From an uncultured Vampirovibrio sp. (lineage in GTDB: Bacteria > Cyanobacteriota > Vampirovibrionia > Gastranaerophilales > Gastranaerophilaceae), in the NCBI GenBank assembly GCA_910583875.1, contig CAJTXT010000001.1, positions 620,001 to 684,000 of the forward strand: a DNA stretch of 64,000 nt, written 5' to 3'. Positions 42,650 to 51,155 of the stretch are shown here, one piece after another. A program made the translations under genes and the position numbers. Each line of letters starts with the position of its first letter. Within the stretch, counting starts at the first letter, position 1. The notes beneath the pieces were generated by a model that did not search any database, was not told the origin of the DNA, and saw nothing but the letters and a program-made list of their open reading frames with translations.

Positions 42650-44452
42650 ATGAAATATATTGATAATGTAAGAAATTTTTGTATTATAGCTCACATCGAC
42701 CATGGTAAATCTACGCTGGCAGACAGATTGCTTGAAAAAACAGGCACAATCGCTCAGCGTGATATGCAGGATCAGTTATTAGATACTATGGATATTGAAC
42801 GTGAGCGTGGTATTACTATTAAATTAAATGCCGCAAGAATGAACTATAAAGCTAAAGATGGTAAAGATTACATTTTAAATTTAATAGATACCCCCGGACA
42901 CGTAGACTTTTGTTATGAAGTTTCACGTTCTTTAGCGGCTTGCGAGGGCGCACTTTTGATAGTTGACGCTACCCAAGGTGTTGAAGCGCAAACATTATCT
43001 AATGTATATTTAGCAATTGAACAGGATTTAGAAATTATCCCTGTTATTAATAAAATTGACCTTCCTTCTGCTGATGTAGAAAGAGTAAGAGAAGAAATTG
43101 AAGAGGTCTTAGGTATTGACGCTTCAATGGCAATTCCTGTAAGTGCAAAAGAAGGAACTGGTATTGAAGAAGTTCTTGAAGCAGTTGTGGAATTTGTGCC
43201 TCCGCCATTGGATACTTCTGATAAACCGTTAAGAGCATTAGTTTTTGACAGTGCTTACGACCAATATTTAGGTACATTATGTTTCTTTAAAGTAGTAGAC
43301 GGAAACATAAAACTCGGCGATAAAATCAAATTTATGGCTTCGGGTAAAGAATATGAGATTACAGAACTTGGCTATTTAAATCCGCATAGAGTACCTGTTA
43401 AGGAACTAAAAACAGGCGATGTTGGATATATGGGCTGCTCAATTAAAGAAATTACACGTTTTGTAGGTGATACAATTACTCATGTTGAAAATGGTGCTGA
43501 TGAACCGCTTGCAGGGTATAAAGAAGCTCTTCCTATGGTATTTTCAGGCATGTATCCCGTAGATAATGACCAGTATCAAGATTTAAAAGAAGCCTTGGAA
43601 AAATTAAAGTTAAATGATTCAAGTATTACTTTTGAACCTGAAACATCATCTGCTTTAGGCTTTGGTTTCAGATGCGGATTCCTTGGAATGCTTCATATGG
43701 AAATAGCGCAGGAACGTTTGGAACGTGAATATAATTTAAGCCTTGTAACTACTGCACCAAGCGTTATTTACAGAGTTCACAAAACAAACGGCGAGATAGT
43801 TGAAATTGACAACCCTGCAAATTTACCCGACGCACAATATCGTGATTATATTGAAGAACCTTATGTAAAGGCTACAATTATTACGCCTAACGAATATGTT
43901 GGTTTATTAATGGAATTAGCGCAGTCAAAACGCGGTATTTTCCAAAATATGACATATTTAGACAAAGTAAGAGTTTCACTTCATTATGAAATTCCGTTAA
44001 GTGAAATTATTACAGATTTCTATGACCAATTAAAATCACGCTCTAAAGGTTATGCAAGTTTAGATTATGAATTCAGCGATTATAAACGCTCTGATTTGGT
44101 TAAACTTGATATTTTACTTGCAAGTGAAATAGTTGACGCATTAAGCGCAATTGTCCATAAAGACAGTGCATTTTATGTAGGTCAGAAATTAACAAGTAAA
44201 CTAAAAGATATTATTCCCAGACAAATGTTTGAAGTAGCTATTCAAGCGGCAGTCGGCGGAAGAATTATTGCAAGAACAAACATAAAAGCTTTGCGTAAAA
44301 GCGTACTTGATAAATGTTACGGCGGTGACATAAGCCGTAAAAGAAAATTGCTTGAAAAACAAAAACGCGGTAAAAAACGTATGAAAGCGGTAGGACGCGT
44401 AGAAGTTCCACAAGAAGCATTTATGGCGGTTTTGAGCTTAAATGAAGACTAA
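42650..44452 (+). CDS. lepA: Elongation factor 4 (LepA)
   Basis: Translational GTPase acting on stalled or initiating ribosomes. AHIDHGKSTLADRLLE (G1), RGITIK (G2), DTPGHVDF (G3), NKID (G4) and SAKEGTG (G5) are present, followed by domains II, III and V and the LepA-specific C-terminal domain (GGDISRKRKLLEKQKRGKKR). 600 residues, normal. The ATG lies almost on the predicted transcription start. glgC follows 12 bp later. Confidence 0.96.
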   Translation: MKYIDNVRNFCIIAHIDHGKSTLADRLLEKTGTIAQRDMQDQLLDTMDIERERGITIKLNAARMNYKAKDGKDYILNLIDTPGHVDFCYEVSRSLAACEGALLIVDATQGVEAQTLSNVYLAIEQDLEIIPVINKIDLPSADVERVREEIEEVLGIDASMAIPVSAKEGTGIEEVLEAVVEFVPPPLDTSDKPLRALVFDSAYDQYLGTLCFFKVVDGNIKLGDKIKFMASGKEYEITELGYLNPHRVPVKELKTGDVGYMGCSIKEITRFVGDTITHVENGADEPLAGYKEALPMVFSGMYPVDNDQYQDLKEALEKLKLNDSSITFEPETSSALGFGFRCGFLGMLHMEIAQERLEREYNLSLVTTAPSVIYRVHKTNGEIVEIDNPANLPDAQYRDYIEEPYVKATIITPNEYVGLLMELAQSKRGIFQNMTYLDKVRVSLHYEIPLSEIITDFYDQLKSRSKGYASLDYEFSDYKRSDLVKLDILLASEIVDALSAIVHKDSAFYVGQKLTSKLKDIIPRQMFEVAIQAAVGGRIIARTNIKALRKSVLDKCYGGDISRKRKLLEKQKRGKKRMKAVGRVEVPQEAFMAVLSLNED

Positions 44453-44464
44453 AGGAGGTTTACT

Positions 44465-45700
44465 TTGGCATTAGATACATCACTGGTTATGATTTTGGCG
44501 GGCGGTGAAGGCAAAAGATTATATCCTTTAACCCGCGACAGAGCTAAACCTGCTGTTCCTTTTGGCGGAAGATACAGAATTATTGACTTTGTAATCAATA
44601 ATTTTATTAATTCGGGCTTTTATAAAATAAAAATTTTAACACAATATAAATCAGACTCACTAAATCAGCATATAGCAAGAAGCTGGCCTGTTTCACCTAT
44701 TTTAGGTCAATATATAGATTTAGTTCCCGCGCAGATGAGAACAGATGGTAATTGGTACCAAGGTACTGCTGACGCGGTTTTTCAGAATATTACTCATATT
44801 AATGATGAAAATCCTAAGCATGTTTGCGTATTTGGCGGTGACCATATCTATAGGATGGACGTTTCTCAAATGATGAGATTTCATAAGTCTAATAATGCAG
44901 ATTTAACAATTTCTGCTATTCCTATTCCAATAGCAGAAGCAAGTGAATTTGGTATTATTGAAGTTGATGAAAATTGGAAATTAACAGGTTTTCAGGAAAA
45001 ACCGCAAACAACTCCAAAATCAATACCAGGTAGACCCGATATGTGTTTGGCCTCAATGGGAAATTATATATTTGAAACAGATGTTCTTGTCAATGAAGTT
45101 CAAGAAGACGCTAAAATTCCAGACTCTAACCATGATTTTGGTAAAAATGTAATTCCGAAAATGCTTAGAGAAGGTAAAAAAGTTTATGTTTATGATTATT
45201 CTCAAAATGAATATACAGGCATGACAGAAGCTGAAAGAGGCTATTGGAGAGATGTAGGTAGTATTGACAGCTACTGGCAGGCGAACATGGATTTATTGGA
45301 TTATTGTCCCGAATTAAATCTATATTCAACAGATTGGCCGTTAAGAACATACAATTACAACTTCCCACCTGCAAAATTCATTTGGGAAGAGGGTGATAGA
45401 GTTGGTATGGCTACAAACTCTATGGTTTCAGAAGGCTGTATTATTTCAGGCGGAAGCATTTCAAGATGCGTGCTTTCTCCAATGGTAAGAATAAACAGCT
45501 TCTCTAATGTTACAGATTCTATTTTAATGGAAAATGTTAATGTAGGAAGATATTGCGAAATTAAAAAAGCTATTATTGATAAAAATGTTGAAATTCCGCC
45601 GTATACTAAAATTGGTATTAATCCGGAAGAAGATAAAGCAAGAGGATTTTTAGTATCGGCAGGCGGGGTAACAGTTGTTCCAAAAGGTGCAAAATTATGA
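44465..45700 (+). CDS. glgC: Glucose-1-phosphate adenylyltransferase
   Basis: Makes ADP-glucose, the donor for glycogen synthesis. ILAGGEGKRLYPLTRDRAKPAVPFG (nucleotide loop, split here as GGEGKRLYPLT and RAKPAVPFGG), GTADAVFQN, FGGDHIYRMD, and the substrate site FQEKP. The C-terminal left-handed helix domain (SEGCIISGGSISRCVLSPMV) is complete. TTG start behind AAAGGAGG at six bases. 411 residues, bacterial/cyanobacterial length. With malQ and the 59.7-kb GH13 enzyme it supports glycogen storage. Overlaps the thioredoxin gene by 4 bp. Confidence 0.94.
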   Translation: MALDTSLVMILAGGEGKRLYPLTRDRAKPAVPFGGRYRIIDFVINNFINSGFYKIKILTQYKSDSLNQHIARSWPVSPILGQYIDLVPAQMRTDGNWYQGTADAVFQNITHINDENPKHVCVFGGDHIYRMDVSQMMRFHKSNNADLTISAIPIPIAEASEFGIIEVDENWKLTGFQEKPQTTPKSIPGRPDMCLASMGNYIFETDVLVNEVQEDAKIPDSNHDFGKNVIPKMLREGKKVYVYDYSQNEYTGMTEAERGYWRDVGSIDSYWQANMDLLDYCPELNLYSTDWPLRTYNYNFPPAKFIWEEGDRVGMATNSMVSEGCIISGGSISRCVLSPMVRINSFSNVTDSILMENVNVGRYCEIKKAIIDKNVEIPPYTKIGINPEEDKARGFLVSAGGVTVVPKGAKL

Positions 45701-46176
45701 AGAAAAAATTTTTTATAGGTTTATTTATTGGTGCTGCAATAGGTTTATTTGTATTTGCTTCCGTAGTTTTAAAAGCAAATGATGGATACAGTCCTCAAAC
45801 TAATTTGCAAGCTCCGATTGAAATACCGGAAAAATCAATTATTACAATGGAGGAAGCTTCACAAATTAATAAACCGATTGTTGCAATGTTTTATGTTGAT
45901 TGGTGCGGATATTGCAGAAAATTCATGCCCGTATTTGGAAAGTTTGCAAATAAATATAAAAATGATTATTCATTTGTAGTTATAAATTGCGATAATTATG
46001 AAAATAAAAAATTAGTTGATGATTTTCATATAATTGGTTTTCCTTCATTATTTATTATTGATAATGAAATTAATCATAAATTTACTTTAAATATGGCGTC
46101 TACATCAGATGAAAAAGTAATGAAGGAAGAATTAGATAATTATATTTCAGTAAGAAAAAATCTCCTCGAAAAGTAG
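45697..46176 (+). CDS. Membrane-anchored thioredoxin-like protein
   Basis: 159 residues: an N-terminal hydrophobic anchor or signal (FFIGLFIGAAIGLFVFASVV), then a thioredoxin fold with the active-site DWCGYCRKFMPVF. The following cis-Pro is in IIGFPSLFII. GYC between the two Cys differs from the GPC of cytosolic thioredoxin and is seen in periplasmic/extracytoplasmic reductases. Starts in the end of glgC (ATGA), so it would be co-transcribed with lepA-glgC. Likely function: thiol exchange outside the inner membrane. Confidence 0.85.
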   Translation: MKKKFFIGLFIGAAIGLFVFASVVLKANDGYSPQTNLQAPIEIPEKSIITMEEASQINKPIVAMFYVDWCGYCRKFMPVFGKFANKYKNDYSFVVINCDNYENKKLVDDFHIIGFPSLFIIDNEINHKFTLNMASTSDEKVMKEELDNYISVRKNLLEK

Positions 46177-46195
46177 GATTTTATACAACAAATTG

Positions 46196-46225
46196 TTGAC
46201 TTAATAAACTTTTTTGTTCTATAAT
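46196..46225 (+). promoter_or_regulatory. Predicted promoter of the marR-RND operon
   Basis: TTGACT (46196-46201) and TATAAT (46220-46225) with an 18-bp spacer. Transcription would start near 46232, inside the operator palindrome. Confidence 0.7.
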
Positions 46226-46243
46226 AGTCCATAATTGGACTAT
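46224..46243 (+). promoter_or_regulatory. Palindromic operator over the marR promoter
   Basis: ATAGTCCATAATTGGACTAT: 8-bp arms around TAAT, overlapping the -10 and start site. Its size and place are those of MarR-family autoregulatory operators. Confidence 0.65.
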
Positions 46244-46275
46244 ATAGTAAAAATTAATTTAAGGGATAAAACAAT

Positions 46276-46704
46276 TTGGATAAGCTGAAACTGGAAGAAA
46301 TATCAAAAAAATTGCTAGAAGTTCATAGAGAAATACATGGCTTTTATAACGAGTATGCGAAATCTGTAGGATTAACTCTTGCAGGGCTTCAAGTTTTGCT
46401 TATTTTATGGGATGAAAAAGAATGCAGTCAGAATAAAATTGTACAAAAATCATTTGTGCCAAAGCAAACTGTTAATGCAATTATCCAAAAATTAACAAAA
46501 GAAGAGATTATTGAACTTTCTGTAGAAGATTCGGATAAAAGAAATAAAATTATAAAATTTACTGAAAAAGGTAAAGAATACGCAGCTCCGATTGTTTCTA
46601 AGGTGCAAAATATTGAATATTGCGCATTAGATGCACTTGGAACAGAAAAACAAGAAAATTTATTGGAAATTATAACAACATATAAAAATAATTTAAAAGC
46701 GTAA
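46276..46704 (+). CDS. MarR-family transcriptional regulator of the RND pump
   Basis: 142 residues, TTG start behind AAGGGA. Winged-helix core: LAGLQVLLILWDEKECSQNK, the recognition helix VPKQTVNAIIQKLTKEEI and the wing VEDSDKRNKIIKFTEKGKEY. It leads an operon with an RND adaptor, pump and channel, and a palindrome covers its promoter, so it most likely represses its own operon until a pump substrate binds. The ligand is unknown. Confidence 0.9.
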   Translation: MDKLKLEEISKKLLEVHREIHGFYNEYAKSVGLTLAGLQVLLILWDEKECSQNKIVQKSFVPKQTVNAIIQKLTKEEIIELSVEDSDKRNKIIKFTEKGKEYAAPIVSKVQNIEYCALDALGTEKQENLLEIITTYKNNLKA

Positions 46705-46730
46705 AAAATAATGAAATAGAGGATAAAAAT

Positions 46731-47903
46731 ATGGGTTACTTAAAGAATAAAAAAACACAATGGATTGTATGGCTATTTGTAGTAATATTGGGCTCCATTG
46801 GATATCATCAAATTACAGGATATATTGGCGGAAAAATGCAGCAAAAAGCAATGAGTGCGCCAAAGACAGTACAAATAATGACTCCTGAGATGAAAGAAAT
46901 CTATTCCGAATCTGAATCAGCAGGCAGAATAGAAGCAAAATATAGTGTTGATGTTGTTGCAAGAATTAACGGCTGGCTTCAAAAAAGATTTTTTGATGAA
47001 GGGGCTATGATTAAAAAAGGCCAGACTTTATTTTTAATAGAACCTGACCAATATCAAATTGCTGTAAATAATGCAGCTGCAAATGTAAGACAATCGCAGG
47101 CTACATTAATTAACGCTGAACAAGAACTTACAAGAGCAAAAGAACTTGTTAAAAAAGATTATGTAAGTAAATCATACTATGATGAAGCATTAGCTACACG
47201 TGACAGAAGCAAAGCTGCATTAGATGCTGCAAGAGCTACTTTAGCAGATGCAAAATTAAATTTAAGCTATACAAAAATTACTTCTCCGATTGACGGTAAA
47301 ATCGGTAAGATTATTATTACAGAAGGTAACCTTGTTAATACAACATCGGGGGCATTAGCTAAAATTGTAAGTGTCAGCCCTATATATGTATATTTCAATT
47401 TAAAGAGCGGTGAATTCTTAAAATTCAGAAAATTAGATTCATCAGCTGATTTCAGCAATATGAATGTTCAAATTCAGCTTGCAGATGGAAGCCTATATAC
47501 TGAAAATGGTAAAATCGAATTTGTAGATAATACAGTTGACCCTACAACAGGTACTATAAGCTTAAGAGCAACTTTTGCAAATGCTGACGGTTTATTAGTG
47601 CCCGGTGATTTTGTTAAAGTTTTAGTTAAAGCAACTCAACCAAAAAATGTTATGTTAATTCCTCAATCTGCTGCTATGAATGATGCTCAAGGCTATTATG
47701 TATGGGGCATTGATGAGAATAATCAAACAGTAAGAAAAGATATTAAAGTTTCTGAAGAAATTAATAAAAATTGGGTTGTTGAAGAAGGACTAAATGCTGA
47801 TGATAAATTTGTAGCAAAAGGACTTCAAAGTATTCGTATGCCTGGACAAAAAGTAAAAGTAGAAGAATTAACACAAGAAACAGAAAATAAAGAAACAAAA
47901 TAA
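46731..47903 (+). CDS. RND efflux periplasmic adaptor (AcrA/MexA type)
   Basis: 390 residues. Hydrophobic N-terminus (WIVWLFVVILGSIGYHQI) with no lipobox Cys, so anchored by the uncleaved helix. Lipoyl half-domains (SVDVVARINGWLQKRFFDEG and ITSPIDGKIGKI-like TSPIDGKIGKIIITEG), alpha hairpin between ~100 and 175, then beta-barrel (GKIEFVDNTVDPTTGTISLR) and membrane-proximal domains. Directly upstream of the pump gene (6 bp). Confidence 0.92.
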   Translation: MGYLKNKKTQWIVWLFVVILGSIGYHQITGYIGGKMQQKAMSAPKTVQIMTPEMKEIYSESESAGRIEAKYSVDVVARINGWLQKRFFDEGAMIKKGQTLFLIEPDQYQIAVNNAAANVRQSQATLINAEQELTRAKELVKKDYVSKSYYDEALATRDRSKAALDAARATLADAKLNLSYTKITSPIDGKIGKIIITEGNLVNTTSGALAKIVSVSPIYVYFNLKSGEFLKFRKLDSSADFSNMNVQIQLADGSLYTENGKIEFVDNTVDPTTGTISLRATFANADGLLVPGDFVKVLVKATQPKNVMLIPQSAAMNDAQGYYVWGIDENNQTVRKDIKVSEEINKNWVVEEGLNADDKFVAKGLQSIRMPGQKVKVEELTQETENKETK

Positions 47904-47909
47904 TAGAAA

Positions 47910-50900
47910 ATGGTAGAGAAAATGGAAGATAACAAAAAGAAAAATAATTTATATTTCTTTATAACAAAACCGCGTTTTGCGATGGTAATATCTATATTTA
48001 TAACCTTGTTGGGTTTGGTTTCTATGTTTGGATTGCAATTAGAAAAATATCCAGATATTACTCCGCCGCAGGTTACTGTATCAGCATCATACCCAGGTGC
48101 AAGTGCTTCTGTAATTGAATCCTCTGTAGCTTCAATTATTGAATCGCAGGTAAATGGTGTTGAAAATATGCTATATATGTCATCAACCTGTTATGATGAA
48201 GCGTATTCTTTAAATATATATTTTAAGGTTGGTACAAATAAAGATATTAACCTTGTAAACGTACAGAACAGATTGCAGCAGGTACAGGCACTTTTACCAG
48301 AAGATGTTAAGCGTTTAGGTGTAACAGCAACAAATAAGGTGGCTGGTGCCGGTGCTTGTATTTTAAATCTTGTTTCAAATGATAGTTCTTGGAATCAGCT
48401 GGATTTAACAAACTATGCAACTATTTATATTAAAGATGAAATTAAACGTTTAAATGGTGTTGGTGATGTTAATGTATATGGCGCTGGTGACTATAGTATG
48501 AGAATATGGCTTGACCCTCAAAAAATGGCTAACTTAAATGTTAGCGTTCAAGAAGTACAAGCGGCAATAAGTACTCAAAACGTACAGGTTTCATCAGGTG
48601 CTTTAGGGGCTTTACCAAGTAAGTCAAATCAAACGTTAAGAATGACTTTAATGACTAAAGGACGTTTATTAGAACCTGAAGAATTTGAAGAAATTATTGT
48701 AAGAGCAAATACAGATGGTTCAAGCATCAAACTTAAAGACCTTGCAAGAGTTGAACTTGGTGCATATTCTTATGATAAAATCGGTTTGGTAGATGGAAAA
48801 CCTGCTGCTATTATCCAAGTTGTACCATTGCCTGGTGCTAATACTATTGATATTGTTAATTTAGTTAATAAAAAGGCGGCAGAATTAAATAAAACGCTTC
48901 CTGAATCTCTAGAAGTAAAGATGATGCATGATGAATCGTTGTTTATTCGTGAATCAATGAAGGAAGTATTTTTCACTATTATTTTAACTTCATTAATCGT
49001 AATTATAGTAATATTCGTATTCTTAGGCGATTGGAGGGCAACACTTGTTCCATGTGTAACAATTCCTGTGTCGTTAATAGGTACATTTGCAGCCTTGCCG
49101 GTTTTTGGAATGTCGATTAACTTGCTGACGCTGTTTGCGATGGTACTCGCGGTTGCTGTTGTAGTAGATGACGCTATTGTTGTAATTGAAAACGTTAAAC
49201 GTCACTTAGAAGAAGGTAAGACTCCAGTTGAGGCAACTCAATTAACAATGCAAGAGGTAGGCGGCGCATTGGTTGCAATGGCAATGGTACTTATGGCTGT
49301 ATTTGTTCCTGTATCATTTGTATCAGGTCTATCAGGTGTAATGTATAGACAATTCGCTGTTTGTATTGCCGTTTCAATTGCACTTTCTGCAATTTGTGCT
49401 TTATCATTATCGCCTGCTATGTGTTCTATTCTTCTAAAAGCAGAAGATCCTAATAAAAAGCCAAGTAATATATTTACTGCATTTATTAAAAAAGTATTTA
49501 CTGCTTTTGATGAAAAATTTGATAAGTTAACACAATGGTATTTAGCAGTTGTTAAAAAATTTGTATATAACAGAAAATTAACTATATGGTTATATGTTGG
49601 TTTTATTGCATTAATGGGATTTTTATTTAAAATAATTCCTACAGGATTTATCCCGGATGAAGACCAGGCAGTATTAATGTCACAAGTAGTATTGCCTCCA
49701 GGATCTGCGTTAAATAAAACCCAAGAGGTTCTTGAAAAATTAACAGCTGCTATTGAAGATATAGACGGTATTGAAAAAGAAAGAATAGTGGTTTTTGCAG
49801 GTATGGGACCTACAAACCAGGCATTTTGTGTAATCCCGTTGAAAGAATGGGGTGAAAGAAAAATTTATCCTTGGGATTGGGCAATAAGGAAAATTCAAGG
49901 AAAACCTACTGATTTATCTCATAATGGTATATTAAAACAAATAAGACAGCGTGCTGCTGGTATAAATGAAGCTTCAATAGCTGTATTCTCACCTCCTGCA
50001 ATTTCAGGTATGAGTATGCTGGGTGGTTTTGAGTTCCAAATGCTTTCAAAAGGTGAACATTCACTTCAAGATATTGAAGGATTTGCGAATAAATTAACTA
50101 TGGCTGCAAATTCAGACCCTAGCTTAAGCAGTGTTTATACTACATATCAGGCAAATGTACCTCAATATCGATTAAATATAGATTATGCAAAAGTTCTTGC
50201 TCAAAATGTTGATATACAAGAATTATATTCAACTATGGCTTCAACTTTAGGCTCCTATTATGTAAATGACTTTAATAAATTGGGCCGTGTATTTAAAGTT
50301 CAATTGCAGGCAGAAGATAACTTTAGAAATAAAGCTACTGACTTGCAAAAAATTTATGTAAAAAACAGAAACGGTAAAATGGTTCCGTTAATGACAATGA
50401 TAAATATTGAACAGACAGTAGGTGCAGCATCAATTACAAGATTTAACCAATATAGAAGTGTACAATTCTCAGGGCAGCCTTCTTCTGGTAAAAGTTCCGG
50501 TGATGCAATGAAAGCTATGGAAACAGTTGCAACAAATGTTCTTCCTTCAGATGTTGGTTATGACTGGTCCGGTACTTCTCTTCAAGAAAGAGAATCATCA
50601 GGACAAACAACAATAGTTGTTGCTTTAGCTTTAACCTTCGTATACTTATTCTTAGTTGCATTATATGAAAGCTGGTCAATACCGGTTGCTGTATTATTAA
50701 TTGCTCCGGTTGCGGCATTAGGTGCATTAATCTTCCAAATGATGATTGGTCAATCATTTGACTTATATTCACAGGTGGGTATGATTACATTAATAGGTGT
50801 TGCAGCAAAACAATCAATCTTAATTGTAGAGTTTGCCAAAGACTTGCATGAAAAAGGTATGAGTATTGAAGAAGCCGCAATTGAAGCAGCTAAAATTAGA

Positions 50901-51131
50901 TTTAGAGCTATTATGATGACAGCGTTAGCTTTCGTATTTGGTGTATTACCAATGGTATTTGCAACAGGTGCAGGTGCTCAATCAAGAGTCGCAGTTGGCT
51001 CTACTGTATTTGGAGGTATGACAGCAGCTGCTACAATTGGTACAATATTAACACCGGTATTCTACGTATTAGTTCAATCTTTAGTAGAAAATATGGCAAA
51101 AAAGAAAAAGGCTAAACAAGAAAATAATTAG
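47910..51131 (+). CDS. RND efflux pump, HAE1 family (AcrB type)
   Basis: Proton-driven inner-membrane exporter of hydrophobic compounds. 1073 residues with the two-fold layout of six helices per half and two large periplasmic loops. The proton relay is present: VVVDDAIVVIENVKRHLEEG has the paired Asp of helix 4 and GVAAKQSILIVEFA the Lys of helix 10. The first helix follows NNLYFFITKPRFAMVISIF. ATG 47910 or ATG 47922 could be the start; the second has GGTAGAG in front. Substrates unknown. Confidence 0.94.
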   Translation: MVEKMEDNKKKNNLYFFITKPRFAMVISIFITLLGLVSMFGLQLEKYPDITPPQVTVSASYPGASASVIESSVASIIESQVNGVENMLYMSSTCYDEAYSLNIYFKVGTNKDINLVNVQNRLQQVQALLPEDVKRLGVTATNKVAGAGACILNLVSNDSSWNQLDLTNYATIYIKDEIKRLNGVGDVNVYGAGDYSMRIWLDPQKMANLNVSVQEVQAAISTQNVQVSSGALGALPSKSNQTLRMTLMTKGRLLEPEEFEEIIVRANTDGSSIKLKDLARVELGAYSYDKIGLVDGKPAAIIQVVPLPGANTIDIVNLVNKKAAELNKTLPESLEVKMMHDESLFIRESMKEVFFTIILTSLIVIIVIFVFLGDWRATLVPCVTIPVSLIGTFAALPVFGMSINLLTLFAMVLAVAVVVDDAIVVIENVKRHLEEGKTPVEATQLTMQEVGGALVAMAMVLMAVFVPVSFVSGLSGVMYRQFAVCIAVSIALSAICALSLSPAMCSILLKAEDPNKKPSNIFTAFIKKVFTAFDEKFDKLTQWYLAVVKKFVYNRKLTIWLYVGFIALMGFLFKIIPTGFIPDEDQAVLMSQVVLPPGSALNKTQEVLEKLTAAIEDIDGIEKERIVVFAGMGPTNQAFCVIPLKEWGERKIYPWDWAIRKIQGKPTDLSHNGILKQIRQRAAGINEASIAVFSPPAISGMSMLGGFEFQMLSKGEHSLQDIEGFANKLTMAANSDPSLSSVYTTYQANVPQYRLNIDYAKVLAQNVDIQELYSTMASTLGSYYVNDFNKLGRVFKVQLQAEDNFRNKATDLQKIYVKNRNGKMVPLMTMINIEQTVGAASITRFNQYRSVQFSGQPSSGKSSGDAMKAMETVATNVLPSDVGYDWSGTSLQERESSGQTTIVVALALTFVYLFLVALYESWSIPVAVLLIAPVAALGALIFQMMIGQSFDLYSQVGMITLIGVAAKQSILIVEFAKDLHEKGMSIEEAAIEAAKIRFRAIMMTALAFVFGVLPMVFATGAGAQSRVAVGSTVFGGMTAAATIGTILTPVFYVLVQSLVENMAKKKKAKQENN

Positions 51132-51155
51132 AGAAGTTTAGAGTAGAGTGGAAAA

